A stretch of 64,000 nucleotides of DNA from Pseudomonadota bacterium (GTDB lineage Bacteria > Pseudomonadota > Gammaproteobacteria > Steroidobacterales > Steroidobacteraceae), in the NCBI GenBank assembly GCA_018241505.1, contig JAFEDS010000016.1, forward strand, positions 558,001-622,000, given 5' to 3'. Positions 9,400 to 17,048 of this stretch are shown piece by piece. Each line of letters begins with the position of its first letter. Position 1 is the stretch's first letter. The notes under the pieces were generated by a model. The model was not told the origin of the DNA. It saw only the letters and a program-made list of their open reading frames with translations, and ran no database searches. The translations under genes and the position numbers were made by a program.

Positions 9400-10707
9400 C
9401 TACTGAGCCGGCGCGAGCCGCTCGACCATTTCCCTCACGATCAGGTGCTTGATGGTGGCGACGATCCTCCGTTCACCTCCTAGAAAAACGCCAACCGCCG
9501 CGGGATAGTCAGCATTTTCTGTTTCGATCCGATCCTGGATCTTCTCCGCTGCCAACGGCAAATCCCGAACCAGCCGATCCAGCTCGCGCGTGCCGATTCG
9601 TCGTGGCAAACCTAACACCTCACCGGCTCTCAGCACGGATTCGCGGTTCACGCCGCCCAGCGTGGTTGCGCCAGGCAATTCAATCGCCAGGTCGACTACG
9701 GGCCAGTTGGCACGCTCATTTGCGAACGCGCGCGCGTGATAGGTGCCGGTGCTCACCAGATCGTACGCCGGCGCGAGGTCGATACCTTCTGCGCTGACGA
9801 GGAATGACAGGTTCTTCAGGTGATTGTCCGTGTTCGCAATGAGCAGATTTAACACCAGCCAACGGTACAGACTCAGTCGGGTGATGGCCCGATTGCGGCA
9901 GAGCTCAGTGATCTCAGCCAGTGTCTGCAAAGTCGCGGTCCTGTACTTGAAGGTGCGCGATTTATTCAGCAACTGGCAGGCGTCAATAATGTGACGCCGT
10001 TGTGTAGGGCCCACTTCGGTCACGATACGGTCGAAGCGCTGAACGATGTAGACGGGTTCCGGTGTGTAATGTCGGAAGATCGGCGGAATCGGTAAACCCA
10101 ACTCCCGAGCCAGGCTCATGGTGAAGTATTCGTTGATCACCGAGGCCGGAAAATCATCGCCGACGTGATTCGGCTTCAGGATATGAGTGGATGGCTCGCT
10201 GCCCTCCGGCTCGAACAACTCGCCCTTGCGGTAGACAACCCAGAGTTTGTTCTGAGCTCCCGCCACCGACATGCGTTTCGGAGCACCGCTGCTCAGAGGT
10301 ACGCGCGGCAGGTTCCGAATGCGTCCTGCAAGCTCAGCGTCAGACAACGGTCGCAGCCCACCTTTCTGGGGAAGGTCCTGGCCCGGCGGCAGGAGTACGA
10401 GTGAGCCAGCAGACTCGGCGCCCAGATATTCGAGCAGCGCGAAGGCATCGTCGCCCTTGATGTTAGCTTGCTTGCTGACAACTTCCCGCATCTGCTCTTC
10501 AGGCAGAAGATTGTCAAAGTACCACTGGATAGGACGCTCGCTCCCGCCGTCCTCAAAGTGCAACTTTGAGCGCGGGAGTGCCGGAGAGAGATCAAAGCTG
10601 TCGGGGCGACCAACCCACTCGGCGTCGTACTCGAAGGTCCACAGATCATTTCCTTCGGCGATCGTGCCCACCACCTGTCCATTCAGATACGCGATGAGCT
10701 TGCGCAT
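9400..10707 (-). CDS. hipA: HipA-family serine/threonine kinase toxin
   Basis: 435 residues, the usual HipA length. An N-terminal HipA subdomain opens with 'AYLNGQVVGTI'. 'RMSVAGAQNKL' (145-155) is the phospho-regulatory loop, in which Ser147 matches the autophosphorylated Ser150 of E. coli HipA. 'ANTDNHLKNLSF' (291-302) carries the catalytic Asp and 'APAYDLVS' the metal-binding Asp. HipA kinases phosphorylate a tRNA-synthetase (GltX in E. coli) and cause growth arrest. It follows the HipB-like gene by 5 bp, the standard order. All core motifs are intact, so the kinase should be active. The target is not inferable from sequence. Confidence 0.93.
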   Translation of the reverse strand: MRKLIAYLNGQVVGTIAEGNDLWTFEYDAEWVGRPDSFDLSPALPRSKLHFEDGGSERPIQWYFDNLLPEEQMREVVSKQANIKGDDAFALLEYLGAESAGSLVLLPPGQDLPQKGGLRPLSDAELAGRIRNLPRVPLSSGAPKRMSVAGAQNKLWVVYRKGELFEPEGSEPSTHILKPNHVGDDFPASVINEYFTMSLARELGLPIPPIFRHYTPEPVYIVQRFDRIVTEVGPTQRRHIIDACQLLNKSRTFKYRTATLQTLAEITELCRNRAITRLSLYRWLVLNLLIANTDNHLKNLSFLVSAEGIDLAPAYDLVSTGTYHARAFANERANWPVVDLAIELPGATTLGGVNRESVLRAGEVLGLPRRIGTRELDRLVRDLPLAAEKIQDRIETENADYPAAVGVFLGGERRIVATIKHLIVREMVERLAPAQ

Positions 10708-10712
10708 GTTGG

Positions 10713-11015
10713 CTAAGGACGCTTCTTGGTACGTCGGCGCTGATAGGTGCCCTGCAAGCCAATTCCGGCGCGCACATGTTCCAGTTCTCGCGCAGCCTCG
10801 TCCGGGATGTCCAGTGACAGTGGGATTCCCAGCTCGGTCAGCACCTTGAGCACGCGGTCGAATTGCACGGTCGGCTTGCCATGCTCGACGTCCTGTGTGA
10901 ATTGCTTACTCACACCGGTGGTGGCCGCCAAGTCGTCGATCCTCACGCCACTATGACGACGAACCGCTCGTACAGCCATGCCCACATCAGCCGCTGATTT
11001 AACGGGTATTCGCAT
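10713..11015 (-). CDS. hipB: HipB-like antitoxin, XRE-type helix-turn-helix
   Basis: 100 residues. A helix-turn-helix of the Xre/Cro kind spans about residues 12-66 ('AVRAVRRHSGVRIDDLAATTGVSKQFTQDVEHGKPTV'-region), followed by a basic tail ending in 'RRRTKKRP'. HipB neutralises HipA and represses the operon. The start codon is 8 bp downstream of the first of three matching palindromes and just after a good promoter, which is consistent with autoregulation. Confidence 0.9.
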   Translation of the reverse strand: MRIPVKSAADVGMAVRAVRRHSGVRIDDLAATTGVSKQFTQDVEHGKPTVQFDRVLKVLTELGIPLSLDIPDEAARELEHVRAGIGLQGTYQRRRTKKRP

Positions 11016-11022
11016 AGATAAA

Positions 11023-11040
11023 TTCCTACGTTCATAGGAA
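11023..11040. promoter_or_regulatory. HipB operator O1
   Basis: TTCCTACGTTCATAGGAA: perfect 6-bp arms TTCCTA/TAGGAA with a 6-bp centre. It abuts and overlaps by one base the -10 box of the hipBA promoter and covers the expected transcription start, so bound HipB would block RNA polymerase. Confidence 0.75.
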
Positions 11041-11068
11041 CTATACCCCGGCGAGATTCCTGTGTCGA
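11040..11068 (-). promoter_or_regulatory. hipBA promoter, sigma-70 type
   Basis: On the minus strand TCGACA (11068-11063), 17-bp spacer, TATAGT (11045-11040). Five of six bases match each consensus and the spacing is ideal. It is flanked by operators O1 (on the -10 side) and O2 (just upstream of -35). Confidence 0.7.
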
Positions 11069-11073
11069 GATTA

Positions 11074-11091
11074 TTCCTATGAACTTAGGAA
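11074..11091. promoter_or_regulatory. HipB operator O2
   Basis: TTCCTATGAACTTAGGAA, same TTCCTA/TAGGAA arms as O1. Its centre is 51 bp from that of O1 and it sits just upstream of the -35 box, where a second repressor dimer would flank the polymerase site. Confidence 0.75.
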
Positions 11092-11123
11092 TTAAGGCTC
11101 ATCAGCCCTTATCCGTGGTGTAA

Positions 11124-11141
11124 TTCCTACGATCTTAGGAA
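11124..11141. promoter_or_regulatory. HipB operator O3
   Basis: TTCCTACGATCTTAGGAA, 50 bp beyond O2. The regular 50/51-bp spacing puts all three sites on about the same face of the helix. It lies 13 bp from the stop codon of the neighbouring gene. Confidence 0.7.
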
Positions 11142-11153
11142 CATGCGATCGCC

Positions 11154-11510
11154 CTACTCCGGAGCCCGCAGCACCTTGAGAATGCACCAACAAAGCTGCG
11201 GACTGATCGGCTCGTTGAGATAGGGCATCGAGAGCTGACAAAGCACCCGATCCAGAATGTCCTTCCGGCTGGATTCGTACTCGATTCCCGGCCTGCCTTC
11301 GATCATGTCGGCCCACGCTTGCAGATCGGAGGCCGAGACTTCGTTGTCCAAGTAACGCCGTACACCTCGAGCGAGGTGCGCGCAAGTCAATGTGACGACC
11401 TCACCCTCGTAGTCATAGGGCACATCTCGGAACGATAACTGCAGTTCTGTCAGGCTGCCTTCGAAGCTCACCAGCGCCCTGAGGCAGTCACGCTGTTTAT
11501 TCAGCGCCAC
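11154..11510 (-). CDS. Uncharacterised protein in the nitrite/sulfite reductase operon
   Basis: 118 residues from GTG 11510. I do not recognise the family. It is acidic, has no signal peptide or membrane segment, and contains a motif 'SSRKDILDRVLCQLSMPYLNEPISPQLCWCILKVL'-type C-terminal helix region with three cysteines. It starts 5 bp after the stop of the previous minus-strand gene, so it is the last gene of the reductase operon and probably has an accessory or structural role there. Base composition matches its neighbours. Confidence 0.65.
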   Translation of the reverse strand: MALNKQRDCLRALVSFEGSLTELQLSFRDVPYDYEGEVVTLTCAHLARGVRRYLDNEVSASDLQAWADMIEGRPGIEYESSRKDILDRVLCQLSMPYLNEPISPQLCWCILKVLRAPE

Positions 11511-11515
11511 ACGGG

Positions 11516-12094
11516 CTAGGCAATTCGCGCCAACAGCGTATCGAGGGGCACCTGGCTCGGGGTGTCTACTCGTACCGATAGACGCTCCTTGGAGTCAGCC
11601 TCGCGCGTCATTGTGTAAGGGGCACCGGCGTAGAGCCGGTCCAGGAAGGTCTTCAGCGCCGGTTCGAGCTGCGCATACGCCGCATCCGTGTTAGGAGCGG
11701 TGAACCGGTCATTGGCGAAGAACTCGAGGCGATTGCCGGGCACATTGACTGCGCCCCCGAGCTCCGCGTCTTCGCACATGAGCTTCGCGGCCCTGAGCGC
11801 CTTGCTTGCGACCAGGCAAAGGCGTGCTGACAGCTCATCGCTCAGGCGGCGCTTGCTGTAGTAAACAACACCGCGTCCGTGACCCCCCTCATCCAGGGCA
11901 TAGTTCCCCTCGTGAGCAATGAGCATGACACCAGGGCCGGCCGGTACATGACTGTAGTCCGCCACATCGATCAGCAGATCCGGCAGGGCATTCTGTTGGA
12001 TCCAACGATGATAGAGAGGGATCAGCTCGAGGATGTCGAGCTCGTCCGCTTCCGCAGCGAAGAACTTAAAACCGAACTTGTGGAGATCCATCAT
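11516..12094 (-). CDS. Uncharacterised protein following the reductase gene
   Basis: 192 residues, cytoplasmic, family not recognised. It begins 2 bp after the reductase stop (TGA CG ATG), which implies coupled translation. The sequence includes 'LIPLYHRWIQQNALPDLLIDVADYSHVPAGPGVMLIAHEGNYALDEG' in the first half and a mixed alpha/beta pattern, with no cofactor motif I can name. Close coupling to a sirohaem reductase suggests a role in its assembly, electron supply or regulation, but that is inference. Confidence 0.7.
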   Translation of the reverse strand: MMDLHKFGFKFFAAEADELDILELIPLYHRWIQQNALPDLLIDVADYSHVPAGPGVMLIAHEGNYALDEGGHGRGVVYYSKRRLSDELSARLCLVASKALRAAKLMCEDAELGGAVNVPGNRLEFFANDRFTAPNTDAAYAQLEPALKTFLDRLYAGAPYTMTREADSKERLSVRVDTPSQVPLDTLLARIA

Positions 12095-12096
12095 CG

Positions 12097-14415
12097 TCAG
12101 GCCACCGCTTCGGCCGGCCCGGTCACCTTGCCACCGGACTTCGCCTGCGCCCGCGCCTTGGCCTGTTGTTCGCTCATACGCTGGTAGTAAGCGTAAACCG
12201 CCTCGATAAAGAGTTGCGCTTCTTCCACCAGATGCCGGGCCTTTTCCGGCGTATAGACGCGGTCATGGTCGGCATGACGATTGAGCAGAAACAGGGCGAA
12301 CTTGCCGCCGGCATACTGGCCGGCCTCGGGCGATTGAAACAGTTGCGTGTCATAGAAGCGCTTTTTGAACTCCGCGACAATCCGGTCCGGATCATCGCCG
12401 AGATCCCAAAGCTCGGTTCGAACCAGACCCTTGGCGGCAATGAGCATGGATTGATGAGCCGCTCGATCCGCCGTCTCAATGTCGTTCTGCTCGAGATGAA
12501 TCTGGGCCTCGAAATTGCGCTGCTCGGCCGCCTGCAGGTCGAATTCAATCTGCGGGACCACTTCGCCCGCACATTCACCCGTAGTGATGTCCGAGATCGT
12601 GAACTCGCGTGGGTCACGCCAATCGGAATACAGTGTCCGATCCACAGCGTAGGGCGGAACCGCGGAGAAGGCATCCACCATCTCTTTGAGAGCCTTTTTG
12701 CCGATACGTCCGACAAAATCCTTGAAGCGCTCGCCGGGCTGGCGACCCGACACGTAGCGTTGAGTTACATGATCAATGAACTCGGGAATGCGTTTGGACG
12801 GCACGGCCCCAATGGTCAGCCCGTAGGTTGCACCGTTGTTCTCCCACTCACCGCCCATGAGTACACGGAAATGCGGCACAGTGGCGCCGCCCACCTTGCG
12901 CGAGACACCGTAAAAGCCGATATCGGCCAAATGGTGTTGGCCACAGGAGTTGAAGCAACCGGACATCTTGATATGCAGGTCACGCACGGCCGGGTCGATG
13001 GCGCCATTCTTTTGCCGCTCCACAAACTGCTCGTGGAGCTCTGCTGCCAGGCCACGCGAGGCCGCGATTCCCAGCTTGCAGGTATCGGTGCCCGGACACG
13101 ACACCACATCCTCGATCTTCCCGGCGCCGCCCAGGGCCAGGTCCAGCCGCTCGAGCTCAGCAAACAGGGCCGGCAAGTCAGCTTCGGAGACCCAGCGCAG
13201 AATGAGATTCTGCTCGACGGTTGTCCGTATGTTGTCGCCTACAAAGCGGCGCGCGACATCGGCGAGTTGGCGTAGCTGCCACGATGTGATGTCGCCGAGC
13301 GGCAAGGTGATGGTGACCACGACATAACCGGCTTGTCTTTGCTGGTAGACGTTGGTGGCGCGCCATGCCTCGAACGCAGGGTTGATGCCAACCTGGCTGA
13401 GTGGCGACGACGGCTTGGCCGGGGTCTCGTGATAGCGCTCGACATCCTTCAGATAGTCTGTCCAACGAGGATCGCGCGGCAGGATTTTGCGCTCCTCGAG
13501 CACGAGGCGGCGGAACTCTTCGAGACCGAGTTTCTCGACCAGGAATTTCAGGCGCGCCCGTCCGCGGTTACGCTTCTCGCCAAGACGCGCAAACACACGG
13601 CAAGCGGCCTGCGCAAGCGGCAGGATCTCCTCTTCCGGCACCGTGGCGTCGAAAAGTTGCGCATCGTAAGGAACAGCGCCCAGACCGCCCCCAATGGTTA
13701 CCTGGAAGCCGCGATGGGTAATGCCGTTGGACTGCCAGGTCTTGGCAATAAATCCCAGATCGTGGATGTTTGTGAGGCCACAACTGGATGACTTGCAGCC
13801 GGAGAAGGCGACCTTGAATTTGCGCCCCATGTCCTGGGTGTCCGGATGGCCCAGGAGATGATAGGCCATGGCTTTGGCATACGGCGTGGTGTCGAAAGCC
13901 TCACAACGGCAGACACCCGCGATCGAACAAGCCGTCACGTTTCGCACCGTATTCCCGCAGGCTTCGCGGGTAGTAATACCGACAGCCGCCAACCGGCGCA
14001 TCAAATCCGGCGTGTCTTCGATGTGAACGTAGTGGAGCTGCACATCCTGCCGGGTCGTGATGTGGCAAATGGCATCGGAGTACTCCTCGGCCACATCGGC
14101 TAAAACATCCATCTGCTGCGCATTCAGCCCACCGAACGGAATCTTGATGCGCTGCATGCCGGGCGCATCCCAGACCGTCTCCGTACCCTTGGTGGCCGCG
14201 GTCGGGAACGGCAGGCCGCGATGAGAAATGCCGTCGTGGCGCTGCCCATTATCGTAACGCTGGCCATAAGCCCCCCGGCGCAGGCGAGCCTCACCGAACA
14301 GCTTGTCCTCGATCTTGCCCTGCTTTTTGAGCTCGATCTGGCCCTCATAGAGGTCAATTTCACGCGCGAGATCCATTGGCGTGCGATCCGCGAGGCGTTC
14401 TTTCCAGCTAGCCAC
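12097..14415 (-). CDS. Ferredoxin-type nitrite/sulfite reductase (sirohaem, [4Fe-4S])
   Basis: About 772 residues from GTG 14415; ATG 14376 is the alternative. The frame stays open to 14649, but the translation upstream looks non-coding. There are two sirohaem-reductase half-repeats. The C-terminal half has the cluster motif C-x5-C ('CPGTDTC') and C-x3-C ('SGCFNSCGQHH') that holds the [4Fe-4S] cluster bridged to sirohaem. The N-terminal half has 'NVTACSIAGVC' and 'FSGCKSSSC', a degenerate copy. The reaction is six-electron reduction of sulfite to sulfide or nitrite to ammonium. An additional ~170-residue C-terminal helical extension follows the second half. It heads an operon with two unknown genes. 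Confidence 0.88.
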   Translation of the reverse strand: MASWKERLADRTPMDLAREIDLYEGQIELKKQGKIEDKLFGEARLRRGAYGQRYDNGQRHDGISHRGLPFPTAATKGTETVWDAPGMQRIKIPFGGLNAQQMDVLADVAEEYSDAICHITTRQDVQLHYVHIEDTPDLMRRLAAVGITTREACGNTVRNVTACSIAGVCRCEAFDTTPYAKAMAYHLLGHPDTQDMGRKFKVAFSGCKSSSCGLTNIHDLGFIAKTWQSNGITHRGFQVTIGGGLGAVPYDAQLFDATVPEEEILPLAQAACRVFARLGEKRNRGRARLKFLVEKLGLEEFRRLVLEERKILPRDPRWTDYLKDVERYHETPAKPSSPLSQVGINPAFEAWRATNVYQQRQAGYVVVTITLPLGDITSWQLRQLADVARRFVGDNIRTTVEQNLILRWVSEADLPALFAELERLDLALGGAGKIEDVVSCPGTDTCKLGIAASRGLAAELHEQFVERQKNGAIDPAVRDLHIKMSGCFNSCGQHHLADIGFYGVSRKVGGATVPHFRVLMGGEWENNGATYGLTIGAVPSKRIPEFIDHVTQRYVSGRQPGERFKDFVGRIGKKALKEMVDAFSAVPPYAVDRTLYSDWRDPREFTISDITTGECAGEVVPQIEFDLQAAEQRNFEAQIHLEQNDIETADRAAHQSMLIAAKGLVRTELWDLGDDPDRIVAEFKKRFYDTQLFQSPEAGQYAGGKFALFLLNRHADHDRVYTPEKARHLVEEAQLFIEAVYAYYQRMSEQQAKARAQAKSGGKVTGPAEAVA

Positions 14416-14653
14416 TTCGATGATTTCCGTCGCTTGAATGGGAATTGGGCGGCACCGAGCCGTCCGCCGTGCCCCTGTCCGGGAATGACAGACAAGTAAC
14501 AGAATGATAGGCCCCTTGAAGGGCCGAATTAGACTTCCGGGTTCTAACGATATGAGCTTTGAGCAGAAGGGGCGGTCGCGTTCAGCGAGGCCCGTACCTT
14601 TTGAGCAACGCGCTCTGTCGTGAGCATCGAAATCGACCGCCCCTGGCACGGCT

Positions 14654-15187
14654 TCAGTGCTCGCTCCGCCACTTTTTCACGACAGCCATCGTGTTCTCAA
14701 CGTGCTTGGTCGCTGCGAGGTCTGTGTATGAATACAGGATCTCACCCGTTGGGGCGATGACGTAGGACGTACGGTTCGCGAAGTCGGGTTTGGCAGGCAA
14801 CACGGCGTCATATGCTTTCATGACGACGCCATCGCCATCCGAAGCGACCGCAAACTTGTTGCGGCACTCGCTGACGGAGAACTTCTGAAGTGTCTCTATC
14901 GAGTCATGTGATACGCCGATCACCGTCGCCCCCAGTTTTTTGAATTTATCCGTCGCCTGCGCAAATTCGTGCGCTTCGACTGTGCAACCCTCCGTGAAAG
15001 CGGCGGGATAGAAATACAGCACCACGGGCCCGTGGCGAAGTGCATTCGCGAGAGAGAATGAGAAGGTTTTTCCGCCCAGCGAGGCTTCAACTTCAAAGTT
15101 GGGCGCCTGCGTGCCGTTCGGTAGGGCCGCGAACGCCGAGGTAGATACCAACGACACTATCAACGTAGCGATGAAACGCGATTGCAT
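14654..15187 (-). CDS. Secreted peroxiredoxin (AhpC/TSA, Bcp-like)
   Basis: 177 residues. A clear signal peptide ends at 'STSAFA-ALPNG' (about residue 20), so it acts in the periplasm. The thioredoxin-fold peroxiredoxin domain has 'YFYPAAFTEGCTVEA', whose cysteine is the peroxidatic one. The position 5 residues on, where many Bcp proteins have the resolving cysteine, is His; another cysteine lies in 'VSECRNKF'. It probably reduces hydrogen or organic peroxides in the periplasm. GGAG is 8 bases before ATG. It is divergent from the riboswitch-controlled serine dehydratase gene. Confidence 0.88.
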   Translation of the reverse strand: MQSRFIATLIVSLVSTSAFAALPNGTQAPNFEVEASLGGKTFSFSLANALRHGPVVLYFYPAAFTEGCTVEAHEFAQATDKFKKLGATVIGVSHDSIETLQKFSVSECRNKFAVASDGDGVVMKAYDAVLPAKPDFANRTSYVIAPTGEILYSYTDLAATKHVENTMAVVKKWRSEH

Positions 15188-15341
15188 GAATGTTCTCCAA
15201 GTCAGGTAGGACCATCAGGGAACGAACAGATCGCACCAATCGACCGGACAACGGTCCCCAATATTTCCGCAACTCCACCGCCGGGAACTGATTCTTGGAC
15301 AATTGACACGCCGCCGGGCACCGGCGATTATTAACACGTTG

Positions 15342-15490
15342 AGCGGAAGAGACCGGATCGTCCGGCGCCGAAGGAGCAACCACCCCGGAAACTCTCAGGC
15401 AAAAGGACCACTCAGCAAATCACTTCTGGAAAGTGGCGCGTCAGCGCCCGCCGACGGGATAACAATCTCAGGCAAAAAAGACAGAGGGGT
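15342..15490 (+). ncRNA. Tandem glycine riboswitch
   Basis: Two successive aptamers with the conserved glycine-riboswitch words. Aptamer 1 (about 15342-15412) has 'GGAAGAGACCGG', 'GCCGAAGGAGCAA' and 'AAACTCTCAGGCAAAAGGACC'. Aptamer 2 (about 15418-15490) has 'TCTGGAAAGTG', 'CGCCGACGGGATAACAA' and 'ATCTCAGGCAAAAAAGACAGAGGGG'. The linker between them is only a few bases, as expected for the tandem class. It ends ~40 bases before the serine dehydratase start. Glycine binding presumably switches that gene on, since excess glycine is converted to serine by GlyA and then deaminated. Confidence 0.93.
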
Positions 15491-15499
15491 ACAGCAACT

Positions 15500-15515
15500 G
15501 GCTGGCTAGCCGGCC
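15500..15515 (+). promoter_or_regulatory. Candidate expression-platform hairpin
   Basis: GGCTGG-CTAG-CCGGCC forms a 6-bp stem (one G-U pair) with a 4-nt loop. It lies between the second glycine aptamer and the GAAAGG ribosome-binding site (15516-15521) of the serine dehydratase. There is no U-run, so control is more likely translational than by termination. Confidence 0.45.
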
Positions 15516-15528
15516 GAAAGGTGTACCT

Positions 15529-16908
15529 ATGTCTGTCAGTTTCGATCAAAGATCTTCCTCACTCAGCGTCACCGATCTGTTCACGATCGGGATCGGTCCG
15601 TCGAGCTCACATACAGTAGGCCCCATGCGCGCCGCGGTGAAATTCGCGCTGGCGGCCCTCAGTCAGGGCTTGCCGGTCAATGTGCAATGTGAGCTGTTCG
15701 GCTCGCTCGCGCTGACTGGCAAAGGACACGGAACAGACGTTGCAGTCATCCTGGGTTTATCAGGATGGTTGCCCGAGGAAGTTGATCCGGCAGAGGTTCA
15801 GGGTTTCCTCGCAGCGGTCCGCTCCAGTGGTACGTTGAAGTTGGGTGGCCGCCATCCGCTGGCCTTCATCGAGAGCAAGCACCTTCACTTCAGGATGGGG
15901 GAGTTTCTGCCAGGCCATGCCAACGCCCTGCGCCTGACTGCGCGCTACGCGGATGGGAGTGCCTTTCCGCAGACTTGCTTTTCAATCGGAGGAGGCGCGA
16001 TTGTTCTCGAGGGCCAAACACCCGCCACCGCCTCTTCGGTTGAGGTTCCCTTGCCATTTCACTCCGCGGCGGAACTTCTCGAGTGTGGCCGTCGCACTGG
16101 GCTGAAGATCGGCGAGATTGTGTTGCTGAACGAGGACGCGCGCCGTCCCCGCGAGGCAACCAACGCATTCCTCGATCGAGTCCGACAGGCGATGCTCGAT
16201 TGCATCGAGCGGGGTTCCCGGGCCGAGGGAGAGCTTCCGGGCGGTTTGGCAGTCCGCCGGCGGGCCAATTCATTGCACCAACGATTGTTAGCGCGCGGTT
16301 CGCACAGCGATCCGTCTCACGTGTTCGATTGGGTAAGCCTGTACGCCTTGTGCGTAAATGAAGAGAACGCAGCAGGAGGGCGCGTGGTGACGGCGCCGAC
16401 GAACGGAGCTGCCGGTGTGATTCCAGCCATTCTCAAGTACTACGAGACGTTTGTGCCAGGGGCGACGGCTCGAGGCTCGCGCTGCCTGTTGGCAACGGCA
16501 GCGGCGGTCGGTTTTCTGTACAAGACTCGCGCCTCCATCTCGGCCGCTGAGATGGGTTGCCAGGGTGAGATTGGCGTGGCCTGCTCCATGGCTGCAGCAG
16601 GTCTTGCTGCCGTACTGGGCGGGGATAATCGGCAAATCGAGAATGCTGCCGAGATTGGCATGGAACATAACCTCGGGCTCACTTGCGACCCGGTGGGAGG
16701 TCTGGTGCAAATACCTTGCATCGAGCGCAACACGATGGGCGCCGTAAAGGCCATCAATGCCGCGCACCTGGCACTGCATGGCGATGGCAGTCACATCGTG
16801 TCACTCGATGCCGTGATTGAAACGATGCGTCAGACTGGCAGGGACATGCAATCGAAATACAAGGAAACCAGCCTGGGGGGGCTCGCCGTCAACGCGGTCG
16901 AATGCTGA
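15529..16908 (+). CDS. sdaA: L-serine dehydratase (L-serine ammonia-lyase, Fe-S)
   Basis: 459 residues, the single-chain SdaA form with both beta and alpha domains. '[17 protein letters not shown]' near residue 22 is the family signature. The three [4Fe-4S] cysteines are Cys344 ('MGCQGE'), Cys386 and Cys397 ('[12 protein letters not shown]'), one residue off the E. coli numbering and with identical spacing. '[13 protein letters not shown]' is the substrate-loop motif. The reaction is L-serine to pyruvate and ammonia in the cytoplasm. The upstream tandem glycine riboswitch shows control by glycine, linking it to one-carbon/glycine breakdown; the dimethylglycine-type dehydrogenase at 1.3 kb could feed the same pool. 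Confidence 0.96.
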   Translation: MSVSFDQRSSSLSVTDLFTIGIGPSSSHTVGPMRAAVKFALAALSQGLPVNVQCELFGSLALTGKGHGTDVAVILGLSGWLPEEVDPAEVQGFLAAVRSSGTLKLGGRHPLAFIESKHLHFRMGEFLPGHANALRLTARYADGSAFPQTCFSIGGGAIVLEGQTPATASSVEVPLPFHSAAELLECGRRTGLKIGEIVLLNEDARRPREATNAFLDRVRQAMLDCIERGSRAEGELPGGLAVRRRANSLHQRLLARGSHSDPSHVFDWVSLYALCVNEENAAGGRVVTAPTNGAAGVIPAILKYYETFVPGATARGSRCLLATAAAVGFLYKTRASISAAEMGCQGEIGVACSMAAAGLAAVLGGDNRQIENAAEIGMEHNLGLTCDPVGGLVQIPCIERNTMGAVKAINAAHLALHGDGSHIVSLDAVIETMRQTGRDMQSKYKETSLGGLAVNAVEC

Positions 16909-16932
16909 TAGAAAAACATGGAGGAAATAACT

Positions 16933-17019
16933 GTGGATCTTTCAAAGTCGAGCGTCGTAGTTAAATCGAGCCTCGGGTATGCGCGCATGGTTGCGTTCGA
17001 TCCGTTAGTCGTCGTATAA
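16933..17019 (+). CDS. Candidate 28-residue peptide
   Basis: GTG 16933 follows a near-ideal Shine-Dalgarno GGAGG (16920-16924) by 8 bases. The frame runs 28 codons to TAA 17017-17019 and is also open from ATG 16918 (33 codons). The peptide starts MDLSKSSVVVKSS and ends in FDPLVVV; it has three valine triplets or near-triplets and no cysteine. It ends 29 bases before the TBDR start, so it may be a leader peptide that couples translation to the receptor, or a small secreted or modified peptide. No maturation enzyme genes lie nearby. Support is the ribosome-binding site and position only. Confidence 0.4.
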   Translation: MDLSKSSVVVKSSLGYARMVAFDPLVVV

Positions 17020-17048
17020 CCGCATAACCGACACAGTCAGCTCATTCG

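Noticed and set aside
14416-14649. N-terminal extension of the nitrite/sulfite reductase
   Set aside because: The translated stretch is rich in Arg/Pro/Cys with no family resemblance, and a 5-bp GC hairpin (14510-14525) lies in it; it is more likely the untranslated leader.
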